Below, piece after piece: positions 8,562-18,620 of a DNA stretch of 64,000 nt. Source of the DNA: Paraglaciecola arctica (GTDB lineage Bacteria > Pseudomonadota > Gammaproteobacteria > Enterobacterales > Alteromonadaceae); assembly GCF_018861065.1 (NCBI RefSeq), contig NZ_JAHKQO010000016.1:1-64000 (forward strand). The letters run 5' to 3'. The notes beneath the pieces were generated by a model. It saw nothing but the letters and a program-made list of their open reading frames with translations, was not told the DNA's origin and did no database searches. Each line of letters opens with the position of its first letter. Positions within the stretch are counted from its first letter, which is position 1. The position numbers and the translations under genes are program-made.

Positions 8562-9962
8562 TCAACTTTGTTTTCCTAGTACTTGATTTCTCGCGGCAAC
8601 AAATGTTTTGACTGAACGCCTTACATCTTGCTCCGTGGTTGCCCAAGAACACACACTGATTCGTATTACCCGTTGTTCTTGCCAAATTGAACCACCGCAC
8701 CAACACTCTCCCGATTGTTGTACTAAGGTTAAGATTTGTTGGGTTAGTTGCTCAGTTTTATATCTTAAAATCACTTGGTTAAAGACTACATCATTTAATA
8801 CCTGAAACTCGTTTTCAGCTAATAAACTAGCAAACAGATTTGCGTGAATATGCAGTTGTTCTACTAATTCTGAAATACCACTTCGACCTAGATATTTCAT
8901 TGCGGCCCACAGCTCGACAGCTCTTGCCCGTTTCGACATTTCTGGGGTGTACAATAAACCATCTCTTTTTTCACTAAACTGAATATAACTTCCTTGCTGA
9001 TGTAGGGCGTTGGTTAGAGCTTCAGAATCTTTACACAATACAATACCGCAATCATAAGGTGTGTTGAGTGTTTTGTGGGCATCAACAGACCAAGAATCCC
9101 CGAGCTGCATACCTTTTGTTTGTTTGGAAAATGTATTTGTTGCTTTGGCCCATAAGCCAAATGCACCATCAATATGCACCCAAGCTCGGGCTTTTTTCGC
9201 CAATTCGCAGATTTCAGTGAAATTATCAAATGCCCCCGAATTCACATTGCCAGCTTGTAACACTAAAATACAACTGTTATCCAACTGGGGGATTTTTTCA
9301 ACTAACATTCTGCCCTGTGTGTCACAGTCCACCCATTCAATAGAGCGTTGTCCAAAACCTAATAAACTAATGGCTTTTGCTACCGTACCATGAGTTTGTT
9401 TGCCTAGAACTAAACGAATCTTAGGCGCAGCAAATAACCCTTGTTGATTCACATCCCAGCCTAGTTTTTGCAATTGCCTAAATCGTGCAGCAGCAAGACC
9501 AGACAGTGTCGCAATCGAAGTACCACTGACAAAGCCCGCTACGGTATTTTCAGGTAGGTCGAATAACTGTTGTAGCCAGGTCTCACAAATACTCTCCAAT
9601 TTAGATGCGATGGGCGACATCACATCCAAAGCAGCATTTTGATCCCATATGTCAGACAACCATTTGGCGGCTAAAGTAACGGGTAGGGCATTGCCATTTA
9701 CAAATCCAAAATAACGCCCTCCTGTTTGCGCGACTGTATTGGGAGAGCCTATAGTTTTAAGTAAGTCCATAACTAAGGCGGGATCGCTTGTTTTGTTAGG
9801 TAATGACTCATCAAAAATGCCGAGCTTTTCTATCTCAGATGAGTTAGGAAAAACCCGCTGCTCTGATATCGTATCTATATAGGAAAACGCCGCCTGCTGA
9901 GCTTGAGTGAGTAGAGCTTTACTTTTTTGTTGTTGAAATAATGCGAGTTGAAGTGAAGTCAT
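8562..9962 (-). CDS. PLP-dependent group II decarboxylase-like protein
   Basis: A 466-aa fold-type I PLP enzyme of the DDC/glutamate decarboxylase family. The PLP-lysine motif is SVDAHKTLNTPYDCG, with the cofactor aspartate in WVHIDGAFGLWA and a phosphate-binding VSGTSIATLSGLAAAR stretch. Members decarboxylate amino acids such as aspartate, glutamate, tyrosine or diaminobutyrate; the substrate cannot be read here. The ATG at 9962 has a strong AAGGAG ribosome site. It may be transcribed on its own, divergently from the peptidase gene. Confidence 0.88.
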   Translation of the reverse strand: MTSLQLALFQQQKSKALLTQAQQAAFSYIDTISEQRVFPNSSEIEKLGIFDESLPNKTSDPALVMDLLKTIGSPNTVAQTGGRYFGFVNGNALPVTLAAKWLSDIWDQNAALDVMSPIASKLESICETWLQQLFDLPENTVAGFVSGTSIATLSGLAAARFRQLQKLGWDVNQQGLFAAPKIRLVLGKQTHGTVAKAISLLGFGQRSIEWVDCDTQGRMLVEKIPQLDNSCILVLQAGNVNSGAFDNFTEICELAKKARAWVHIDGAFGLWAKATNTFSKQTKGMQLGDSWSVDAHKTLNTPYDCGIVLCKDSEALTNALHQQGSYIQFSEKRDGLLYTPEMSKRARAVELWAAMKYLGRSGISELVEQLHIHANLFASLLAENEFQVLNDVVFNQVILRYKTEQLTQQILTLVQQSGECWCGGSIWQEQRVIRISVCSWATTEQDVRRSVKTFVAARNQVLGKQS

Positions 9963-10211
9963 TGTATCTCCTTATTTTAAAGCTTCATTATTATGCTAAA
10001 TAAGTCGCTGTGACAGCCACAGATTGCGTGACTTTGAGCTATACAGAATTAAAAGTTGAGATTAGAAACTAAGAATAAATTGAAAGGCCTAGATAATTAC
10101 CTTTACGTTTTAATGGTTTGGTTTGTGGTTTATTTACTTTTCACTGAACCTAATTTAGGTTATCACCGTTATCAATATGTCAAAAAACGTTTAACAACAG
10201 ATGGAATAAGA

Positions 10212-12284
10212 ATGAAAAAAACTATTATAAGTACTGCAATAGCATCAATTTTTTTACTAAGTGCGTGCAGTAAGCAGGGAGAGCAACAACAAACTCATGC
10301 AGCCGTTGCAGACGTGCAGAAGGATACCGCTGAATTGGGTAGTTTCGGAGTTGAGTTAGACGCAAGAGACGAATCTATTAAACCTGGCGACGACTTCTTT
10401 AAATACGCTGGAGGTACCTGGTACGATAATTTTGAGATGCCAAGTGACAAAACGCGTTATGGGGCATTTGATAAGCTAGCTGAGCGCAGTGAAACGCAAA
10501 TCAAAGAATTAATAGAGGAAATCACTGGCGGCAGTGACTTGAATTCTGAACAGCAAATGATTGCAGATTTTTATTCTGCTTATATGGATTTTGAAGCGGC
10601 GAACGCTAAAGGCCTCAAGCCTATCTCTCACATACTAGAAAAAATCAGTAACATAGGTAATAAACGTGCCTTAACCGCAGCCTTTGGTCGTGCTTGGTTA
10701 GATGGCTCGATAACTCCAATCGTAGCAAGAATGGGGTTGAACCGTTTAGATCCTGATCAATACCAAATGTCGGTTGGCGTGGCGGGGTTAGGTTTACCGG
10801 ATCGTTCATACTATTTAGAGGATTCAGAGCGTTTTGTTGAAATTCGCAAAGCGTATTTAGCCCACATTGAACAAATGTTAGAATTTACAGGTAGCGCCGA
10901 TACAGCGAGAAAAGCGCAACAGATTCTTGAACTTGAAACTAAAATTGCTGCAGTGCAATGGCCTCGAGAGAAGCGACGTGATAGAGATTTATCACTTAAT
11001 CAAATACAGCGAGAATATCTGACAGATACCTACAACGGATTCGATTGGGATACCTTTCTCGCCCAAACTCAATATAAAGTACCTCACCTTAATGTCTCGC
11101 AACCTCAACCTATTAAGGAAGTAATAAGAGTCATAAAGGAACAACCTTTAGATGTATGGAAAAACTATTTAACGTTCCATACTATTTCCAATCATGCGTC
11201 GTTTTTGAGTGATGATATTTTTAATGCAAACTTCGACTTTGTTGGCAAAACTCTTAATGGGCAACAACAACCTCGTCCTCGCTGGAAAAGGGCAATTGCC
11301 GCTATGTCGGGCACGCAAACCTTAGGTTTTGCAATAGGTCAAACCTATGTAGAGAAACATTTCCCAGCGAGTTCAAAATCGCAAATGGCTGATTTAGTGG
11401 AAAACCTTCGTAAAGCTTTAGGTGAACGTATCGAAGCTTTGGATTGGATGGGAGAGCAAACTAAAGAAAATGCACAAGCAAAACTGCGCGCATTCGTACC
11501 CAAAATTGGTTATCCAGATGTTTGGCAGGATTTCACTGGTTTAGAAATTAAAGCGGACGATTTAGTAGGCAACGTGTTACGAATGCGAGAGTTTTTCCGT
11601 GCAGACAGTGTTGCTAAAGAGTTACAAAAAACTGATCGAAATCGCTGGGCTATGGCACCGCAACGAGTGAATGCGTATTACAATAGCTCGTTTAATGAAA
11701 TTGTTTTCCCAGCTGCGATATTACAGCCTCCGTTTTTTGACCCAAATGCCGACCCCGCAGTTAATTATGGCGGAATTGGTGCGGTAATTGGACATGAAAT
11801 GGGGCATGGTTTTGATGACCAAGGCTCTAAGTCTGACGCTAATGGCATTCAACAAAATTGGTGGACTGATGGAGACCGAGCTGCGTTTGAAACTAAAGCT
11901 GATGCCCTTGCTGCACAATATAGTGCCTATGAACCAATTGCAGGAAACTTTGTTAACGGTAGAAATAGTTTGGGCGAAAATATCGGAGATGTGGGGGGAT
12001 TAGCCATGGCGTACCATGCATACAAGTTGAGTCTAAATGGTAAAGACGCGCCAGTTATTGATGGTGTTACTGGCGATCAACGTTTTTTCTTAGCGTGGGC
12101 ACAAGTATGGCGTGAGAAGCGGACCGAACAAAGTATGTTATCTCAGTTAAAAGGTGGCACACATGCACCGGGTCGTTATCGTGCATTGGCACCGCGTAAT
12201 CACGATGCTTGGTACGAGGCCTTTGATGTAAAACCTGAAGATGCCTTGTATTTGGCCCCAGAAGACCGAGTGCGAATTTGGTAA
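10212..12284 (+). CDS. M13 family zinc metallopeptidase, lipoprotein (neprilysin/PepO-like)
   Basis: The mature family features are clear: zinc motif VIGHEMGHGFDD, third ligand in GENIGDVGG, and substrate-binding VNAYYNSSFNEIVFPA. The ATG at 10212 is preferred over the upstream in-frame start at 10056 because it begins a lipoprotein signal peptide (MKKTIIST, lipobox LLSAC) and has a GGAATAAG ribosome site. The protein is then 690 aa, the usual M13 length. It is predicted to cleave short peptides in the periplasm, anchored to a membrane. A strong terminator follows. Confidence 0.93.
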   Translation: MKKTIISTAIASIFLLSACSKQGEQQQTHAAVADVQKDTAELGSFGVELDARDESIKPGDDFFKYAGGTWYDNFEMPSDKTRYGAFDKLAERSETQIKELIEEITGGSDLNSEQQMIADFYSAYMDFEAANAKGLKPISHILEKISNIGNKRALTAAFGRAWLDGSITPIVARMGLNRLDPDQYQMSVGVAGLGLPDRSYYLEDSERFVEIRKAYLAHIEQMLEFTGSADTARKAQQILELETKIAAVQWPREKRRDRDLSLNQIQREYLTDTYNGFDWDTFLAQTQYKVPHLNVSQPQPIKEVIRVIKEQPLDVWKNYLTFHTISNHASFLSDDIFNANFDFVGKTLNGQQQPRPRWKRAIAAMSGTQTLGFAIGQTYVEKHFPASSKSQMADLVENLRKALGERIEALDWMGEQTKENAQAKLRAFVPKIGYPDVWQDFTGLEIKADDLVGNVLRMREFFRADSVAKELQKTDRNRWAMAPQRVNAYYNSSFNEIVFPAAILQPPFFDPNADPAVNYGGIGAVIGHEMGHGFDDQGSKSDANGIQQNWWTDGDRAAFETKADALAAQYSAYEPIAGNFVNGRNSLGENIGDVGGLAMAYHAYKLSLNGKDAPVIDGVTGDQRFFLAWAQVWREKRTEQSMLSQLKGGTHAPGRYRALAPRNHDAWYEAFDVKPEDALYLAPEDRVRIW

Positions 12285-12300
12285 TTGATTTCAATTCAAT

Positions 12301-12330
12301 AAAAACGGGCGCACTAGGCGCCCGTTTTTA
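12301..12330. terminator. Bidirectional rho-independent terminator
   Basis: An 8-bp perfect stem (ACGGGCGC at 12305-12312 with its complement at 12318-12325), a 5-nt loop, an A-tract before and a T-tract after. It sits between the convergent M13 peptidase and MDR dehydrogenase genes and can serve both. Confidence 0.9.
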
Positions 12331-12343
12331 TTTGCTGAGTGAA

Positions 12344-13465
12344 TTACGCCTTAGTTGGGTTAACTAGGTATTTTTCACCGGTCTTTTTGGCATTGTATTT
12401 AAGCACAGTCTGCGGTTGCATAACTTCTTCAAGACTGAGCTCTTGTGTGAAGTTAGAAGCAAAAGTAGTGTTAATTTCATCGGCTACTTTTTTATGTAAT
12501 TGCGCAACTTGCTCAGGCTGTAATTTACCTAAGAAACGCATTAACAGCCAACCACCTATGCCCCATGTCATACCATAGGCTCGGTTTAGTACGGTAGGAG
12601 AAAAGTCTAATCCACCGTAAATGTAAACTTGTTTGTTGGCTTCAGAACCATAGGTATTAAAGCCCACAGCGTCTTTGCTGCCTACTGCTTCCATCGCGGT
12701 TAAGATATCGCTTACTAGCTCACCACCACCAATCGCATCAAAAGCAAGTGTAGCGCCTGTTGCTGCAATCGCTTTGTATAAGTCGACTCTAAAAGTAGGA
12801 CTAGATGAATCGCAAATATACTTAGCACCTATTTCGGTCAAAATATCTGTTTGTTGTTGATTACGCACTATATTCACTAAAGGCACGTTTTCAGCTAGAC
12901 AAATTTTGTTGAGCATTTGACCTAAAGCTGAGGCTGCAGCGGTATGAACTAATCCTGTATGACCTTCCATTCGCATAGTCTCGACCATGCCTAAAGCCGT
13001 TAATGGGTTGACAAACGATGATGCCGCTTCTTTAGCCGTGGTGTTTTCGTTGTGTACTATGCAAGCTTGCATTGGTACGCAGCAAAATTCGCTATACACA
13101 GCACCCGATAAAACCCCTACTGTTTTGCCCATCAAAGCTTTTGCTGCAGGGTGGTCGCCAGTTGCCACTACTGTACCAGCGCCCTCATTGCCAATAGGTA
13201 ACACTTGATCTAAACGCGACTTTATTCGAGGTAACATACCTTTATGAATAGGAGCCGTCATGAGTTTTTTGTCGGCATCGTATTTGGCTTCAGTTAAATC
13301 AGCAGGGCCAAACATAGGCCACATGTCAGATGGGTTTATAGGTGCCGCTTCAATACGTACTATTACTTCATGGGGTTTAGGTGCGGGTACGTCGAGTTCT
13401 TTTAGAGATACTTCCAGCTGACCTTCTGAAGTAATTTGGGTAAAAAGTTGCTTTGATTTGTTCAC
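12344..13465 (-). CDS. MDR-superfamily zinc-type dehydrogenase/quinone oxidoreductase-like protein
   Basis: A 373-aa medium-chain dehydrogenase/reductase. The GroES-like N-terminal domain (VIVRIEAAPINPSDMW, GNEGAGTVVATG) is followed by a Rossmann domain (HTAAASALGQMLNKI at about 180, FDAIGGGE). The N-terminal pattern is like quinone oxidoreductases and enoyl reductases; I see no structural-zinc cysteine cluster, so it is probably NAD(P)H-dependent and zinc-free. The physiological substrate is unknown. Monocistronic, ending at the shared terminator. Confidence 0.82.
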   Translation of the reverse strand: MNKSKQLFTQITSEGQLEVSLKELDVPAPKPHEVIVRIEAAPINPSDMWPMFGPADLTEAKYDADKKLMTAPIHKGMLPRIKSRLDQVLPIGNEGAGTVVATGDHPAAKALMGKTVGVLSGAVYSEFCCVPMQACIVHNENTTAKEAASSFVNPLTALGMVETMRMEGHTGLVHTAAASALGQMLNKICLAENVPLVNIVRNQQQTDILTEIGAKYICDSSSPTFRVDLYKAIAATGATLAFDAIGGGELVSDILTAMEAVGSKDAVGFNTYGSEANKQVYIYGGLDFSPTVLNRAYGMTWGIGGWLLMRFLGKLQPEQVAQLHKKVADEINTTFASNFTQELSLEEVMQPQTVLKYNAKKTGEKYLVNPTKA

Positions 13466-13821
13466 TGTTATTGACTCTCCACTAAGGTAAAAATTATCTA
13501 CAACTTTGCTGGTTTAGGTTGATAACAAAGTTGTTTGCTCAGGTCGATTTGTAAAGGTGCCTTATGCCTAATGTTTCAAACTTCTAACATGGGATTAACA
13601 TTAACCGAAACCAATATGCTGCAACATTTTATTAGTGAACATATCGTGATAATTCATATGTATGTTTATAGCAGGTTGCTACTAGCCAAGATGAAGAGGT
13701 CTAAATCATCGTACTACATCAGAATTTGAAAACTAAAAAAATCCCAGTTAGCTACCTAACTGGGATTTTTTGTTGTGAAGTACTCACAAAGCGACTTGCA
13801 ATAATTGTCTACTGCAAATGT
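13466..13821. other. Intergenic stretch, 356 bp
   Basis: It lies between the 5' end of the MDR gene and the 3' end of asnS. It contains the promoter region of the MDR gene and the asnS terminator at 13733-13772. A 64-codon frame at 13535-13729 has no recognisable family or good ribosome site, and I do not call it. Confidence 0.6.
13733..13772. terminator. Rho-independent terminator of asnS
   Basis: An 11-bp perfect stem (ATCCCAGTTAG at 13741-13751 with CTAACTGGGAT at 13756-13766), a 4-nt loop, an A-run on the left and a T-run on the right. It works for the minus-strand asnS, 50 bp beyond its stop, and could act in both directions. Confidence 0.92.
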
Positions 13822-15219
13822 TTAATAATTTGCGTTACCCGGTGTTCTTGGGAATGCAATCACATCGCGGACATTCTGCATGCCTGTGACATAAGCAACT
13901 AAACGTTCAAACCCAAGACCAAACCCAGAGTGGGGTACTGTGCCGTATTTACGCAAATCACGATACCAGCTGTAGTCTTCTTGGCTAAGGTTCATTTCAG
14001 CTAAACGACGATCAAATACGTCAAGGCGTTCTTCACGTTGTGAACCACCAATTATCTCACCTATACCTGGCGCTAATACATCCATAGCCGCTACCGTTTT
14101 GCCGTCGTCATTAATACGCATGTAAAACGCTTTAATGTCTTTGGGGTAATTTTGCATAATGATGGGGGCACCAACGTGTTCTTCGGCTAAATAACGTTCA
14201 TGCTCAGAGGACAAGTCCACGCCCCAGCTCACAGGGAACTCAAACTTTTTACCACAGTTTTGTAATATTTCGATGGCGTCAGTGTAGTCCATACGCACAA
14301 AATCTTGAGCGATCACTTTTTCTAAACGCGAAATTGCGTCTTTATTAATGCGCTGAGCAAAAAACGCCATATCGTCTGGACGCTCAGCCAAAACAGCCTT
14401 GAAAACATATTTAAGTAAGTCTTCGGAAAGCTGTGCAATATCCGCTAAATCAGCAAAAGCGACTTCAGGCTCGATCATCCAAAACTCAGCTAAATGGCGG
14501 CTTGTGTTGGAGTTTTCAGCTCTGAACGTAGGGCCAAAAGTATAAATCTTCGACATGGCTGTTGCATAAGTTTCACCGTTTAACTGACCTGATACAGTTA
14601 AAAATGTTTCTTTACCAAAAAAGTCTTGGCTGTAATCCACGTCACCCGATTCAGTCTTGGGGATATTAAGCATATCTAAAGTGGACACTCTGAACATTTC
14701 ACCAGCGCCTTCGGTATCGCTAGCGGTTAATATTGGGGTACTTACCCAGCAATAACCTTGTTCATAGAAAAAGCGATGAATCGCTTGAGATAAACAGTTA
14801 CGAACACGAGTCACTGCTCCGCCAACGTTGGTACGTGCGCGTAAATGTGCATGTTCGCGTAGGTATTCCATACTGTGGCGTTTAGGCGCCATCGGAAATG
14901 TGTCTGGGTTTTCTACCCAGCCAATAATCTCAACAGTCTCAGCTTCTATTTCTAAGGATTGCCCTTGACCTTGAGATTCTTTCAACGAGCCAGTCACCAC
15001 AAGGGAGCAACTAGTAGTGAGTTTTTGGATATCGCTATAATTTTCAATGCTGCTAAGCGCAATTACCTGAATAGGATCAAAACAACTACCATCGTGCACG
15101 GCTATAAAAGATAAACCTGCTTTTGAATCACGGCGAGTTCTTACCCACCCTTTAATTGTCACTTGGTCACCAACTGAATATTTACCGGCAAAAATGTCTG
15201 CCACCGGGGCGTGCGCCAT
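13822..15219 (-). CDS. asnS: Asparaginyl-tRNA synthetase
   Basis: A 465-aa class IIb synthetase that charges tRNA-Asn. The N-terminal OB-fold anticodon-binding domain ([20 protein letters not shown]) is followed by the catalytic core. Motif 2 is [21 protein letters not shown] in part, and motif 3 is [16 protein letters not shown]. The [15 protein letters not shown] stretch and the length match AsnRS rather than AspRS. It is followed by its own terminator. Confidence 0.97.
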   Translation of the reverse strand: MAHAPVADIFAGKYSVGDQVTIKGWVRTRRDSKAGLSFIAVHDGSCFDPIQVIALSSIENYSDIQKLTTSCSLVVTGSLKESQGQGQSLEIEAETVEIIGWVENPDTFPMAPKRHSMEYLREHAHLRARTNVGGAVTRVRNCLSQAIHRFFYEQGYCWVSTPILTASDTEGAGEMFRVSTLDMLNIPKTESGDVDYSQDFFGKETFLTVSGQLNGETYATAMSKIYTFGPTFRAENSNTSRHLAEFWMIEPEVAFADLADIAQLSEDLLKYVFKAVLAERPDDMAFFAQRINKDAISRLEKVIAQDFVRMDYTDAIEILQNCGKKFEFPVSWGVDLSSEHERYLAEEHVGAPIIMQNYPKDIKAFYMRINDDGKTVAAMDVLAPGIGEIIGGSQREERLDVFDRRLAEMNLSQEDYSWYRDLRKYGTVPHSGFGLGFERLVAYVTGMQNVRDVIAFPRTPGNANY

Positions 15220-15511
15220 CTATTTCTCTCCAATTTTGGGGATTTAATTCCCGTCATCATTTTAATGTGTAAACTGTTTTTCAAAGCGCAAACAAAAGTA
15301 CAATCGATAAAATCTAATTTACTGAATTTTGCTGGAAGCCACGTATGGAGACAAAAAATACTCTTGAAACTATGAATACAGCCGAAAACAACACAAATTG
15401 ACTGTATTTCTACATACAGTTTACTTGGCTAATCTCTTAAGGTGTGTAATCTTACTCAGGTAGCGCTTAGACTCAAGAAAAATCGACAATAAAGCTAGTA
15501 TTATTAAGCAT

Positions 15512-15910
15512 ATGAAAAATTTAACGCAATCAGTAAAACCAAATCGAAACAGAAGAAAGTTTCCTAGAGAAAAAGACAAGTTTTTCCAAACTATGGTCTT
15601 TCTTAACGTTTTGGGTTGGTTTGTGTTTATTGGAGCGCTATTGGTTTTTCATGATGCCCGTCCAGACTTTGTCTCTGGAGTGCAGGCTTTTTGGGGTATA
15701 GAAGGACGTCAGGGTTGGTCTAAAACGCTTACTATGTATTTAGCTGCTTTGTTATCGCTGTGTTTAATTATCAGTGTGACAGTATTAATTATGAAGCGTC
15801 GTCGCAATCGTCGTGACAGTGACCATTACGGTATCAATGGCTATGTGTTGTTATTTACCGCTGTTGCGAGTCTTATTATTTTATATTTTGAATATACGGC
15901 CTCTTCATGA
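15512..15910 (+). CDS. Small membrane protein of unknown function
   Basis: 132 aa with a basic N-terminus (PNRNRRKFPREKDK), then three hydrophobic helices at about residues 27-45, 73-93 and 108-128, and a basic loop (MKRRRNRRD) between the second and third. I do not recognise a named family. It ends one base before the stop of the converging acetyltransferase gene. Coding is supported by the ordered helix/charge pattern, which obeys the positive-inside rule. Confidence 0.7.
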   Translation: MKNLTQSVKPNRNRRKFPREKDKFFQTMVFLNVLGWFVFIGALLVFHDARPDFVSGVQAFWGIEGRQGWSKTLTMYLAALLSLCLIISVTVLIMKRRRNRRDSDHYGINGYVLLFTAVASLIILYFEYTASS

Positions 15911-16405
15911 TCACAAGGATTTTCGCATTTTATAGTTACCCAATATTTGACCTCTGATTAACACATTCTGACTCTTCACTATTTTAAATCCGTATTTTTT
16001 GAAAAAGTCCAAAGCCGTGATACTGACATCAGCTGAAAGCTCAGTTATTCCGCGGTTTATAGCTAATCTGTGAATATGCACCATCAAAGCATTGCCGATA
16101 CCTTTACCTTGATGTTGATGGTGGCAAAAAAAATGATCGATATAGCCGTCACTTTGCAAATCGCTGTAGCCAAATATGGTGCTGTCCTTTTTATCGCTAT
16201 TGCCTCGAAACTCGCTGGAATTTACACAAACAAATGTACCGAGCGCCGCGAGCTTTTCCTGCCAAAACTGTTGGTCAAAATCGTTTGGGGCCCATGCATC
16301 TATTTGTTTTTGAGAATAATTAGCAGCATTGACCTTATGAATCGTTTGGTAGAAAAGCTGCCATATTTGATGTTCTTCACCAAAATGATAAGCTCTTATT
16401 TTCAT
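15911..16405 (-). CDS. GNAT family N-acetyltransferase
   Basis: 164 aa from the ATG at 16405 (an alternative start at 16417 adds MGAL). The acetyl-CoA-binding motif A is HQHQGKGIGNALMVHIHRLA, preceded by the strand GYIDHFFC and followed by LSADVSITALDFFKKYGFK, as in ElaA/YafP-like acetyltransferases. It transfers acetyl groups from acetyl-CoA to an unknown substrate in the cytosol. It is divergent from the isomerase gene, with starts 29 bp apart. Confidence 0.87.
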   Translation of the reverse strand: MKIRAYHFGEEHQIWQLFYQTIHKVNAANYSQKQIDAWAPNDFDQQFWQEKLAALGTFVCVNSSEFRGNSDKKDSTIFGYSDLQSDGYIDHFFCHHQHQGKGIGNALMVHIHRLAINRGITELSADVSITALDFFKKYGFKIVKSQNVLIRGQILGNYKMRKSL

Positions 16406-16434
16406 TAATGCCCCCACCCAAACTAGGATTTACA

Positions 16435-16779
16435 ATGCCTCACTGTATTATTGAATATTCTAAAAATCTACAGCAGACTATTTCCGTCGATGAGTTAATG
16501 ACTGCTGTTCACGGCTACGTATTTTCATCTGGGCTTTTTGAAGAGTCATCTATTAAAATTAGGGCGATAGAATATGCGCACTATCAAACGGGTTTATCAG
16601 ATATGCCGTTTGTTCACCTGACACTAAAAATTCTGCATGGTAGAAATCATCAGCAGAAAAAAGAGTTAAGTTATTTAGTGGCAGAAAACCTCAAAACCCA
16701 TTTTACGTCACCTATTACCCTATCTGTTGAAGTAGCAGACATTGAGAAAGTGAGTTATAAAAAACTCGTTATCGAGTGA
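16435..16779 (+). CDS. 5-carboxymethyl-2-hydroxymuconate isomerase-like protein
   Basis: 114 aa from the ATG at 16435, which gives the family N-terminus MPHCIIEYS; after initiator-Met removal the N-terminal proline is the catalytic base in CHMI/tautomerase-fold enzymes. A longer frame starting at 16408 would bury that proline, so it is rejected. An AGGA ribosome site lies just upstream. HpaF converts CHM in homoprotocatechuate breakdown, but no other hpa genes are nearby, so the natural substrate is open. Confidence 0.85.
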   Translation: MPHCIIEYSKNLQQTISVDELMTAVHGYVFSSGLFEESSIKIRAIEYAHYQTGLSDMPFVHLTLKILHGRNHQQKKELSYLVAENLKTHFTSPITLSVEVADIEKVSYKKLVIE

Positions 16780-16787
16780 GCTAAGAT

Positions 16788-18302
16788 TTAGCTTTTTCGC
16801 AATTTTTGCTTGAAAATTTTACCGCTGTCTTCCCGCGGTAGTTTCTTATGAATCTCAAGTGTTTTAGGGTATTTAAAACGCGCTAACTTACCTTCTAAAA
16901 AGTCATGAATTTGCGTTAAAGTGATATTGGTTGTGGGATGGCATTGAACTGCAGCGACTACTTTTTCACCGTATTCAGGATCTGGCATGCCAAAAATAGC
17001 ACAGTCGAGTATTTCATCCATCTGAACGAGAACAGACTCTATTTCAAGCGGAAAAATATTGGCGCCGCCTGAGATGATCATGTCCTTTTGACGGTCATTG
17101 ATAAACAAATAGTTTTCGTTATCTAAATATCCGATATCGCCGACCGACACGTAATTTTCATATTTGTAGGCGCTACTTTCGCCATCATAATTGGTATATT
17201 CGAACTCACCAAACATAGGCAGGTGTACGTAAATTAATCCTGATTGTAACTGCTCTAATTGCTGCTTAGATTCGTTTAATATTTTGATGTCACCACCAGG
17301 TACTACCTTGCCAACTGAGCCGGGCTTGTTTAACGCTTCAGCCGAGGAAATTAAAGTCATAAAGCCAATTTCACTGGCGCCGTAGGACTCATAAAATATT
17401 GGCCCAAACCAGTTAATCATCGCTAGCTTGACGACGCTTGGACATGCAGAACCCGTAGATATCGCAAATTTTAGAGAGCTGAGGTCATATTTTACACGGA
17501 TGTTTTGCGGTAACTTTAATAACCTGATCATCATAGTCGGTACAATATAAATATGGGTGATTTTATTTTTGTCGATAGTGGATAAAAAAGCTTCTGGGTC
17601 AAATTTGGTTGCAATAAAAAGCGCTACCTCAGACGCCGCTAAGGAACAGATACTTAATGTATTTGGAGCACTATGGTATAGAGGAGCCGCGACAAAAAAC
17701 TTATCGCTGGAACTTAATTGCATTAGGGACTTAGCTAACCCCTGATAGATTGCATATTTATCCGTATCACTATCATCTATTTTACGTTTTATGCCTTTTG
17801 GTCTGCCAGTACTACCAGAAGTATAAGCAAACATACCTCTAAAAGGTTTGGGAGTAGAATCGATTGGCAGGGTTGTTTGCAATGACAACTCAATATCTAA
17901 GGCTAAGTCTGCAGTACAGCTTGGTTGCTGTAAATCTATAGGATAGTTGTCTATCACTTCCTTGGGTGTGGGGAAAAATGCCAACAATACTTCGGGTAAC
18001 TTGTATTTTTCAAGTTGCTTTATTAGGTCTTTGTGGGCGACCAATACTTTGGCGTGTGAGTCTTGGATTATATGTTCAATTTCTGTGGTTACCGAATGCC
18101 AGTTCAGAGGGACGAAGTAACAACCTAGATATCGACAGGCTTGAATAACCTCTAAGTATTTAACGTCGTTGCGCATTAAAATCGCTACGGTATCATTTGC
18201 CTCAATCCCCTTAACCTGTAATAAGTTGGCTAGCTTTTTTGATCTGATTTCAAATTCGGCTCTAGGTGTTGGGTTGCCATCTAAATACAAATTTCCGTTC
18301 AT
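16788..18302 (-). CDS. AMP-forming acyl-CoA synthetase/ligase
   Basis: A 504-aa class I adenylate-forming enzyme. The P-loop motif is AYTSGSTGRPKGIKRK, with YGASE (A5) and YLFINDRQKDMIISGGANIFP (A7-A8, in part), and the C-terminal lysine motif is PREDSGKIFKQKL. It activates a carboxylic acid with ATP and transfers it to CoA; fatty or aryl acids are likely, but the specificity is not readable. Two tandem copies of the ribosome-binding region precede the start (see 18303-18328). Confidence 0.88.
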   Translation of the reverse strand: MNGNLYLDGNPTPRAEFEIRSKKLANLLQVKGIEANDTVAILMRNDVKYLEVIQACRYLGCYFVPLNWHSVTTEIEHIIQDSHAKVLVAHKDLIKQLEKYKLPEVLLAFFPTPKEVIDNYPIDLQQPSCTADLALDIELSLQTTLPIDSTPKPFRGMFAYTSGSTGRPKGIKRKIDDSDTDKYAIYQGLAKSLMQLSSSDKFFVAAPLYHSAPNTLSICSLAASEVALFIATKFDPEAFLSTIDKNKITHIYIVPTMMIRLLKLPQNIRVKYDLSSLKFAISTGSACPSVVKLAMINWFGPIFYESYGASEIGFMTLISSAEALNKPGSVGKVVPGGDIKILNESKQQLEQLQSGLIYVHLPMFGEFEYTNYDGESSAYKYENYVSVGDIGYLDNENYLFINDRQKDMIISGGANIFPLEIESVLVQMDEILDCAIFGMPDPEYGEKVVAAVQCHPTTNITLTQIHDFLEGKLARFKYPKTLEIHKKLPREDSGKIFKQKLRKS

Positions 18303-18328
18303 TTTTCTGCACCTCTTTTCTGCACCTC
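18303..18328 (-). promoter_or_regulatory. Tandemly duplicated ribosome-binding segment of the acyl-CoA ligase gene
   Basis: On the coding strand the 13-mer GAGGTGCAGAAAA occurs twice without a gap directly before the ATG. The proximal GAGG has normal spacing (9 nt); the distal one is 13 bp further off. A slipped-strand duplication that leaves two Shine-Dalgarno sites. Confidence 0.8.
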
Positions 18329-18620
18329 AAAAATTGACAGTTGTTTGATTACATAGCCTCATAACATCGCCCCAAAATGTCGGCCTAAAAAGAACGAATC
18401 TAAAAAATGCTAATGACTAATACCTTGATGCTTGAAAGATTCTCGAATGATTAACAATAATTAATATGCAAATTAGCCTAACATACTCGATTCTTAAAAT
18501 ACCAATAGTTCCAATGAATGGATTTGCAATACCTTAGGTAGGTGCAACTATTGCGCTTACCTCTTATATAAGCAAGTATACGATTAGTCTTGGTTAGCTA
18601 GTTTGATAAATTGAGTTGCT
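18329..18620. other. Divergent intergenic region
   Basis: AT-rich DNA between the acyl-CoA ligase (minus) and the DUF6817 gene (plus). It should hold promoters for both. I see no RNA gene, repeat or convincing operator in it. Confidence 0.5.

Noticed and set aside
8428-8706. 92-codon minus-strand frame between pqiA and the decarboxylase
   Set aside because: It overlaps the decarboxylase 3' end in another frame, has no family resemblance and no ribosome site.
10056-10211. Longer M13 peptidase start
   Set aside because: It would place 52 residues ahead of a clear lipoprotein signal peptide; the ATG at 10212 has a ribosome site.
13535-13729. 64-codon plus-strand frame next to the asnS terminator
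   Set aside because: No family, weak start, and its position just before a terminator serving the opposite strand suggests chance.
15401-15420. ACTGTAT-N6-ATACAGT inverted repeat upstream of asnS, looks like a LexA box
   Set aside because: CTGT and ACAG are 10 nt apart, not the 8 nt of an SOS box, and neither neighbour is an SOS gene.
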